Assembly: GCF_000527135.1 (NCBI RefSeq) | Contig: NZ_AZUP01000001.1 | Span: forward strand, 1 to 64,000 | DNA: 64,000 bases | Reading direction: 5' to 3' | Source of the DNA: Methyloversatilis discipulorum | GTDB taxonomy: Bacteria > Pseudomonadota > Gammaproteobacteria > Burkholderiales > Rhodocyclaceae | The notes under the pieces: generated by a model | Told to the model about the DNA's origin: nothing | The model's database searches: none | The model's input: the letters and a program-made list of their open reading frames with translations, nothing else | Position numbers and translations under genes: made by a program | Shown here: one piece after another, positions 58,377 through 64,000 of the stretch | Layout: every line of letters begins with the position of its first letter | How positions within the stretch are numbered: position 1 is the stretch's first letter

Positions 58377-59396
58377 TCAGGCGAACAGATCGACCAGTCC
58401 GGTGCCGCGCCGGGCGGTCGGGCTGACCACGAGCTCGCCGCTGTCCCGACCGCGCTGGCCGCGCTGTTCGCCGCCCTGACCCTGGCCCTCGCGCGAGGGC
58501 TGGTCGCTGCTGACGTTCGCCTCGCCCAGCGAAATGCCGCCCTCGGCCAGCATTTCACGCAGACGCGGCATTGCCTGTTCGAGTGCGTCGCGCACCTGCG
58601 GATTGGCCGATACGAACTGCGCGGTGCTCAGGTCGGAGCCGATCTCGATGGTGATTTCGATCCGACCCAGGTGAGGCGGCGTCAGCACCAGTTCGGCCTT
58701 GCTCAGCCCCTGATCGGCAAGCCAGCTGATCTGGTGGCCGACGTCGTCGGCCCAGCCCGGCTGGCTGAGCGGCGTGGCGACGGTCATTTCGGTTTTCGGT
58801 TGCTGGGCAGCCGCCGCCATATGGGCACGGAAGTCGGCATGCTGTGCCTGCTGCATCGTGCCGGTGGTGTTGTCGGCGAAGGCATCGGGCAGCACGTCGG
58901 CCGCGAGGTCGAAGTCCGGCAGCGTTTTGCCGTCCACTTCCGCGTCGCTGCCGGCCTGGGCGGCAATCCCTGCCGCCAGCGGGTCGGCATTGCCTTTTGC
59001 CGGCTTGCCGCCATTGCTGCCGGTGAGGTCCGACAATGCCGTCGTGGCTTCGTTTTCGCTGGAAGCGGCCGTTTTCAGGGCATCGGCCAGCTGCAGTACA
59101 GGTGTCAGCAGCAGGCCGGCGGCGAGCATGTCGGCGCCGCTCTGCGGTGTTTCGGTGGTGATCAGTTCCTGCGCGTCCTCGTCCGGCTTGATGGCGTCGG
59201 CCATCAGGTCGGCCAGCAGCTCTGGCGGAAGCTCGCGCCCTTGTCCGCTGGCCTGCAGATTGTCCTTGAGCAGGTTGGCGAAGGCGGCAGCGTCTTCGCC
59301 GCTCAGTTCGCCAGCAATGCCGCGGATCTCTCCGACCGGGCCGGATGCGGCGAGCGGGGTGGATGAGGTGGGCAGGTTAAGTGTCGGTGCCGGCAT
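58377..59396 (-). CDS. fliK: Flagellar hook-length control protein FliK
   Basis: The product is 339 residues. The N-terminal two thirds are low-complexity and rich in Ala, Asp and Gly, as usual for the FliK ruler. The C-terminal domain (about 215-300) has the conserved GHQISWLADQGLSKAELVLTPPHLGRIEITIEIG and VRDALEQAMPRLREMLAEGGISLGEANV. FliK measures hook length and switches export specificity from hook to filament proteins. The signature LTPPHLGRIEI makes the call firm despite divergence elsewhere. GGAGAGA precedes the ATG. Confidence 0.93.
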   Translation of the reverse strand: MPAPTLNLPTSSTPLAASGPVGEIRGIAGELSGEDAAAFANLLKDNLQASGQGRELPPELLADLMADAIKPDEDAQELITTETPQSGADMLAAGLLLTPVLQLADALKTAASSENEATTALSDLTGSNGGKPAKGNADPLAAGIAAQAGSDAEVDGKTLPDFDLAADVLPDAFADNTTGTMQQAQHADFRAHMAAAAQQPKTEMTVATPLSQPGWADDVGHQISWLADQGLSKAELVLTPPHLGRIEITIEIGSDLSTAQFVSANPQVRDALEQAMPRLREMLAEGGISLGEANVSSDQPSREGQGQGGEQRGQRGRDSGELVVSPTARRGTGLVDLFA

Positions 59397-59463
59397 GGTG
59401 ATCTCTCCTGTGACGGAGGGACCACAGCACTATCCGTGCCAGTTGCCGAGAGGGGGCGCCAGC

Positions 59464-59901
59464 TCAGTCGTCGTTGACCTGACGGCCCGAACGGTCGTCG
59501 TTCACCCGTTGCTCGGCACGTGCCTGCTTGCGGGCGACGCCAGCGTGGTGGCGGTCGGACAGCGTTTCGAACGCCTTGACCCGGGTGCGGGTGTCCAGCC
59601 ATTCGCGCTGACCGGCCTGCGCGAGATCGCGCGAGCGTTCGACCTGCCTCTGCTGATGGCTGATCGCGTCGTCGATGCGGGCAAGAAAGGCGCGGTAATT
59701 GGACCACTGATTGGGCGTCAGGCCGCTGCGCGCGGCGGCCATGAACTGGCCCTGGTACTCGTTGCGGTACTGCTCGAGCATGTCGAGCTTGCGCGTATTG
59801 TCCTGTTCGCTGGCCATCAGCGCAGCCAGCGCACGGGCGGCTTCGTCCATGCGTGTGACGCTGAGATCCAGGATGGATTGGAGTCGGAATTGTTCAGCCA
59901 T
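59464..59901 (-). CDS. fliJ: Flagellar export chaperone FliJ
   Basis: The product is 145 residues, almost entirely helical and coiled-coil, with the FliJ start AEQFRLQSILDLSVTRMDEAARALAALM. The composition is rich in Arg, Gln, Glu and Ala. It is the export-gate escort that interacts with FliI. It lies between fliI and fliK as in other betaproteobacteria. No strong ribosome-binding site is seen before the ATG. Confidence 0.9.
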   Translation of the reverse strand: MAEQFRLQSILDLSVTRMDEAARALAALMASEQDNTRKLDMLEQYRNEYQGQFMAAARSGLTPNQWSNYRAFLARIDDAISHQQRQVERSRDLAQAGQREWLDTRTRVKAFETLSDRHHAGVARKQARAEQRVNDDRSGRQVNDD

Positions 59902-59981
59902 GACTTGAAAGCATCGTTCCGATCATCGGGGCCGGGCGTGATCCAGATCACGCATTTTCGGCCAGTGACGGATTTTTGCAA

Positions 59982-61454
59982 TCATGGCGTCTGACCGAAG
60001 ATCTGGTGCAGCTTCATTACAGCATCCTCGTAGCCCTCGCGCTCGTCCATGCGCTGCTGCAGGAAGGCCTCCAGCGTCGGGAACATGTTCACTGCCTGGT
60101 CCAGTTGCGGGTCGGCGCCGGGGGCATACGCGCCGACGGCGATCAGGTCGCGCGCACGCTGATAGCGCGACCAGTAGCCCTTGAAGCGGCGAACCAGATC
60201 GAAGTGACTGGGCTTGACCAGGCCGTGCATGGCACGCGACACCGACTGTTCGATGTCGATCGCCGGGTAGTGTCCCGAGTCGGCCAGCTGGCGCGTGAGC
60301 ACGAAGTGGCCGTCGAGGATGGCGCGCGCCGAGTCGGCGATCGGGTCCTGCTGGTCGTCGCCTTCGGCCAGCACGGTGTAGAAGGCGGTGATTGAACCGC
60401 CGCCTTCCGGGCCGTTGCCGGCGCGCTCGACCAGCTGTGGCAGACGGGCGAACACGCTCGGCGGGTAACCGCGGGTCACCGGCGGCTCGCCGATGGCGAG
60501 CGCGATTTCGCGCTGCGCCATTGCATAGCGGGTCAGCGAATCCATGATGAGCAGCACGTGCCGCCCCTGGTCGCGGAACCATTCCGCCACCGTGGTCGCG
60601 TAGGCCGCGCCCTGCAGCCGCATCAGCGGGCTGGTGTCGGCGGGTGCTGCGACCACCACCGAGCGCTTCAGTCCGGCGGCGCCGAGGATCTGCTCGATGA
60701 ATTCCTTCACCTCGCGGCCCCGTTCGCCGATCAGCCCGACCACCACGACCTCGGCCGAGGTGAAACGCGCCATCATGCCCAGCAGCACCGACTTGCCGAC
60801 GCCGGAGCCGGCGAACAGGCCGACGCGCTGGCCGCGGCCGACGGTGAGCAGCGAATTGATCGAGCGGATGCCGGTGTCCATCGTGCGCTTGATCGGCTCG
60901 CGCAGCAGCGGGTTGACCGCGCGGCTGGCGACCGAGCGTGAATGGCGGGTGACGATGGGCCCCATGCCGTCGAGCGGACGACCGGCGCCATCGACCACGC
61001 GGCCGAGCAGGGCGTCGCCGACCGGCAGGTGCTTGGCGCGATCGGAGGCGCGCCGGCGCGGCTCCAGCCGCTCTGTCGTCGTCGGTCGTTGCGGGGCGGT
61101 TTCGAGCGGGATGACCTGGGCGCCCGGCGCGAGGCCGACCACGTCGTCGGTCGGCATCATGAACAGCTTTTCGCCGTTGAAGCCGACCACCTCGGCTTCG
61201 CAGCTGTTGCCGCCCGGCACCATGATGCGGCAGCCCGAACCCAGCGGCAGCTTGAGACCGGCCGCTTCCATCACCAAACCGTTGATGCGGGTCAGGCGAC
61301 CGGCGTGCTGATAGGGATTGACGCGTCCGGCGAGCGTGCCGCAGTCGGTCAGGAAGCCGGACCACTTGCGCACGTGCGCATTCGCTTTGCCGGTCGCCTC
61401 AGGCTGCGCGTCCGTGCTGTCGGCGCTGTCCGGCTCCAGCGTTGACTCAGTCAT
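59982..61454 (-). CDS. fliI: Flagellum-specific ATP synthase FliI
   Basis: The product is 490 residues from ATG 61454, overlapping fliH by eight bases. The Walker A loop is [15 protein letters not shown] (about 203-217) and the B strand is [51 protein letters not shown] marks the T3SS-ATPase family. The N-terminus carries an extra acidic Thr/Asp/Ala stretch of about 30 residues before the conserved part. It energises export of flagellar subunits with FliH and FliJ on the cytoplasmic side. Confidence 0.97.
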   Translation of the reverse strand: MTESTLEPDSADSTDAQPEATGKANAHVRKWSGFLTDCGTLAGRVNPYQHAGRLTRINGLVMEAAGLKLPLGSGCRIMVPGGNSCEAEVVGFNGEKLFMMPTDDVVGLAPGAQVIPLETAPQRPTTTERLEPRRRASDRAKHLPVGDALLGRVVDGAGRPLDGMGPIVTRHSRSVASRAVNPLLREPIKRTMDTGIRSINSLLTVGRGQRVGLFAGSGVGKSVLLGMMARFTSAEVVVVGLIGERGREVKEFIEQILGAAGLKRSVVVAAPADTSPLMRLQGAAYATTVAEWFRDQGRHVLLIMDSLTRYAMAQREIALAIGEPPVTRGYPPSVFARLPQLVERAGNGPEGGGSITAFYTVLAEGDDQQDPIADSARAILDGHFVLTRQLADSGHYPAIDIEQSVSRAMHGLVKPSHFDLVRRFKGYWSRYQRARDLIAVGAYAPGADPQLDQAVNMFPTLEAFLQQRMDEREGYEDAVMKLHQIFGQTP

Positions 61455-62133
61455 GTTCCAGCCACTCCGCGCCATCGACCAGCGATTCGACGATGCGGTC
61501 CCAGCGCGTCGGGACCGTGGCGTCGATCTGGCTGCCACCCGATTCGACCTTGCAACCACCGCGCGCGATGGCACCGTCCTCGAAGATGCGGTGACCGGCG
61601 TGCGTGAGCTGGTCGCCGATATGGCTGCGCACGACCGACGCGTCCTCCGGGTTCAGATAGATGGCGGTGTGCTGGTGCGGCAGCTGGTTGATTGCCTCGC
61701 GCACGACGGCGACCACCACTTCCGGATTCACCCGTATGGTCTGGCGCACCACGTTGCGCGCGATTTCGACGCCGAGGTTCAGCACCTCGCGGGCGATCGA
61801 GTTGTCGAGCGCTGCCAATGCCTCTTCCAGCTGCTCGACCACGCTGTGCAGGCGCATCGCCTCCATGCGCACACGCGCCGTGCCCTCCTCGTAGCCGGCG
61901 GCATAGCCCTCGCGGTGCGCCTCCTGCTGCAGCTTCTCGATGTCGTCGGCGGTGGGAAAGCGGAAGGGTGCCGGCGTCTCGTCGTCCGTGTCGACCGCAG
62001 GCGCGTCCTCCGGCGCCATCGCGGGGGAATGCGCTTGGTCGGCATCGACAGTCGGTTCCGGCGCCGGCGCAGGTGCGGTTTCCGGCGTATCGAACACCGG
62101 CATCTGCCAGGCAGTGAAGGATTCGTTGTTCAT
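61447..62133 (-). CDS. fliH: Flagellar assembly protein FliH
   Basis: The product is 228 residues. A variable acidic and proline-rich N-terminus (about 1-75) is followed by the glycine-repeat-like helix [25 protein letters not shown] and the conserved C-terminal domain ([37 protein letters not shown]). FliH inhibits and tethers FliI. The stop overlaps the fliI start by eight bases. Confidence 0.93.
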   Translation of the reverse strand: MNNESFTAWQMPVFDTPETAPAPAPEPTVDADQAHSPAMAPEDAPAVDTDDETPAPFRFPTADDIEKLQQEAHREGYAAGYEEGTARVRMEAMRLHSVVEQLEEALAALDNSIAREVLNLGVEIARNVVRQTIRVNPEVVVAVVREAINQLPHQHTAIYLNPEDASVVRSHIGDQLTHAGHRIFEDGAIARGGCKVESGGSQIDATVPTRWDRIVESLVDGAEWLEHD

Positions 62134-62164
62134 CTTGCGCAGCCTGCCTCAGAGCGGGCCATCG

Positions 62165-63157
62165 TCAAAGCATTTCCTCGCCACCCTTGCCACCCATGAC
62201 GATCTGGCCTTCCTCGGCCAGGCGGCGGGCGATCTTCAGGATTTCCTTCTGTTCGGCTTCGACTTCCGACAGCTTCACCGGGCCGCGGCCTTCGAGGTCC
62301 TCGCGCAGCGCCTCGGCGGCGCGCGACGACATGTTCTTGAATATCTTCTCGCGCAGTTCGGGCGACGCACCCTTGAGCGACAGCACCAGCTGATCGCCGC
62401 TGACCTCGCGCAACAAGGTCTGGATGCCGCGGTCGTCGATGTCGAGCAGGTTCTCGAACACGAACATTTCGTCGACGATCTTTTGCGCCAGATCGGCGTC
62501 GTATTCCTTCACCGCATCGAGGATGGCCGACTCGTTGGCGCTGCCGACGAAACCGAGGATTTCCGCGGTGGCCTTGATGCCACCCAGCGTCGTCTTCTTC
62601 ATCTTGGCCGAGCCGGACAGCACGCGCGACATCGCCTCGTTCAGCTCGCGCAGCGCCACCGGCTGTACGCCGTCGAGCGTCGCGATGCGCAGCACCACGT
62701 CGTTGCGCAGCCGTTCGACGAACAGCTTGAGCACCTCGGCCGCCTGGTCGAATTCCAGATGGGTCAGGATGGTGGCGATGATCTGCGGGTGCTCGTTCTT
62801 GATCAGGTTGGCGATGGTGGCCGCGTCCAGCCACTTCAGGCCCTCGATGCCGGCGGTGTCGGAGTCGTTCAGGATGCGCGACAGCAGGTGGCCGGCGCGT
62901 TCTTCGCCGAGTGCCTTGGTGAGCATGTTGCGGATCAAGGTCTCGTCGGCCGACACACGGCTGCCGGCGGCGGTCGCTTCGTCGAACATGTCGAGCACCG
63001 CCTGCACCTTCTCGCGCGGCACGTTCTTGAGGCCGGCCATCGCGGTGCCGATCTTCTGCACTTCGCGCGGGCCGAGGTGGCGCAGCACCTCGGCGGCGGC
63101 GTCTTCGCCCAGCGTTACCAGCAGCAGGGCACTGCGTTCGATTCCTTCGTCATTCAT
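62165..63157 (-). CDS. fliG: Flagellar motor switch protein FliG
   Basis: The product is 330 residues. The three FliG domains are complete: N-terminal (ERSALLLVTLGEDAAAEVLRHLGPREVQKIGTAM), middle with the EHPQ motif in LIKNEHPQIIATILTHLE (about 125-142), and the C-terminal charge-bearing torque helix (SGDQLVLSLKGASPELREKIFKNMSSRAAEALREDLE). It binds the FliF ring and contacts the stator. Its start overlaps the fliF stop by eight bases. Confidence 0.97.
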   Translation of the reverse strand: MNDEGIERSALLLVTLGEDAAAEVLRHLGPREVQKIGTAMAGLKNVPREKVQAVLDMFDEATAAGSRVSADETLIRNMLTKALGEERAGHLLSRILNDSDTAGIEGLKWLDAATIANLIKNEHPQIIATILTHLEFDQAAEVLKLFVERLRNDVVLRIATLDGVQPVALRELNEAMSRVLSGSAKMKKTTLGGIKATAEILGFVGSANESAILDAVKEYDADLAQKIVDEMFVFENLLDIDDRGIQTLLREVSGDQLVLSLKGASPELREKIFKNMSSRAAEALREDLEGRGPVKLSEVEAEQKEILKIARRLAEEGQIVMGGKGGEEML

Positions 63158-64000
63158 CGCCGCTCACCCAGTGCTTGATCACTTCGGCCACCGCCTTCGG
63201 ATCGTTCTTCGCGAACTCGCGCGCCGAATCGAGCTTCGTTTCGAAATCGAGCTGGGCGCGCGCCTCAGGTGACATCTCGATCTGCGCGGCGGCGCTGCCG
63301 GCCAGCGTGCCGATCGGCTTGCCGTTCTCGTCGAGTGTCACGTCGCGCACTTCCGGCTCGTTCTCGTCCGCTTCTGCCGGCGTGGTCAGATTGCGCACCA
63401 GCGGGCGCAGCACGCCGAGCAGCAGGTAGGCGGCGACGCCAGCGACCAGCAGATACTTCAGCAGTTCGCGCGCAAAGCCCATGGTTTCCGGGTCTTTCCA
63501 CAGCGGCGTTTCGGGCGCGACATCGACCACTTCGGTGAACGGCGCGGAGGCGACATTGATCGTGTCGCCGCGACCTTCGTTGAAGCCCATCGCCTCACGC
63601 GTCAGCGCAGTGATGCGCTGGATTTCTTCCTCGTTCAGCGGCACCTGTACCACCTTGCCGTCCTTGTCGGTTTCGGTCTTGTGGTTCACCAGCACCGCCA
63701 CCGACAGCCGCTTGATCTGGCCGACCGACTGGCGCACGTGCTGCACCGTCTTGTCGAGCTCGTAATTGGTGGTTGAATCCTTGCGCGTATTGATCGGCAG
63801 CATCGCAGGCTGGCCGTTGGCGCCTTCGACCGCCGGCGTGCCCGGCGCCGGCGGCGTGGTGACCGGTGCGGTGGCCGGCGTCGGCGGCTGGTTGGTCAGC
63901 GCGCCCGGCACGCCGGCGGCGTTCGGCTGGTTGGTTTCCGATTCGCTGAGCTGCTGGCTGCGGATGGCCGCGTTCGGCGTCGGGTTCGGCTTGTAGGTTT
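63150..64000 (-). CDS. fliF: Flagellar MS-ring protein FliF (C-terminal part, 5' end outside window)
   Basis: The frame is open from the window edge (64000) to the stop at 63150, giving about 283 C-terminal residues. It includes the periplasmic region KRLSVAVLVNHKTETDKDGKVV and NEEEIQRITALTREAMGFNEGRGDTINVASAPF, the second membrane helix (ELLKYLLVAGVAAYLLLGVLRPLV) and the terminal FliG-binding tail (ARAQLDFETKLDSAREFAKNDPKAVAEVIKHWVSGDE). FliF forms the MS ring in the inner membrane. It begins the minus-strand order F-G-H-I-J-K-L-M-N. Confidence 0.95.
   Translation of the reverse strand, partial: TYKPNPTPNAAIRSQQLSESETNQPNAAGVPGALTNQPPTPATAPVTTPPAPGTPAVEGANGQPAMLPINTRKDSTTNYELDKTVQHVRQSVGQIKRLSVAVLVNHKTETDKDGKVVQVPLNEEEIQRITALTREAMGFNEGRGDTINVASAPFTEVVDVAPETPLWKDPETMGFARELLKYLLVAGVAAYLLLGVLRPLVRNLTTPAEADENEPEVRDVTLDENGKPIGTLAGSAAAQIEMSPEARAQLDFETKLDSAREFAKNDPKAVAEVIKHWVSGDE

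Overview
The window reads as chromosomal DNA of a high-GC, flagellated, respiratory betaproteobacterium. Supporting traits are a histone H1-like Ala/Lys/Pro repeat protein, PEP-CTERM sorted proteins, the fliFGHIJKLMN order, a NasT-regulated nitrate ABC transporter and an ethanolamine (eut) cluster. A Rhodocyclales member such as Methyloversatilis would fit, but that placement is inference from gene content only. I recognised no rRNA, tRNA, CRISPR array, transposase or phage gene, so the region looks like ordinary chromosome with several accessory operons.

Layout. 1-905: the 3' part of an H1-like gene built from sixteen 42-bp tandem units. 1.3-9.6 kb: a lytic transglycosylase, malic enzyme MaeB, a patatin lipase, a PBP7-like peptidase and lutABC (L-lactate oxidation). 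9.7-14.9 kb: a TonB receptor, a hybrid histidine kinase convergent with a NarL-type regulator, and small CbiX. 15-17 kb: a REC-ATPase/REC-PP2C pair. 17.1-21.3 kb: nasT and nrtABC, with two sigma-54 promoters and an ANTAR-type antitermination leader. 21.4-25.4 kb: an OmpR-type two-component system, an EF-hand protein, and a PEP-CTERM protein behind a Fur-like operator. 25.4-29 kb (minus strand): two multiheme cytochromes, an HldE-type nucleotidyltransferase and a diiron ferritin-like protein.

29-37.3 kb is the most interesting block. A CarH/LitR-type B12-binding MerR regulator is divergent from a nine-gene operon: small exported protein, glutathione peroxidase, FAD oxidoreductase, DUF1365, Cfa-like methyltransferase, chalcone-isomerase-like protein, MFS carrier, DUF3833 lipoprotein and SDR. 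The last seven genes are linked by six successive 4-nt overlaps. Two near-identical palindromes flank the divergent promoters. I read this as a light/B12-controlled membrane-lipid modification and photo-oxidative defence operon.

37.3-45.7 kb: a PepSY membrane protein, a polytopic membrane protein, aroC, a large TonB receptor and two paralogous PEP-CTERM proteins. 45.8-50.2 kb: an old yellow enzyme, a DUF1348 protein and a TetR regulator with twin operators, MtfA, and a 42-aa exported peptide with an exceptionally long Shine-Dalgarno sequence. 50.2-56 kb: EutR-like regulator, ethanolamine permease, eutB, a porin-like gene and eutC. 56.1-64 kb (minus strand): fliN to fliF, with fliF cut by the window edge.

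Cobalamin recurs: EutBC and the CarH-like regulator use B12, and CbiX acts in tetrapyrrole metal insertion. Translation starts were adjusted from the longest open frame where a ribosome-binding site, signal peptide or 4-nt overlap indicated a later start.
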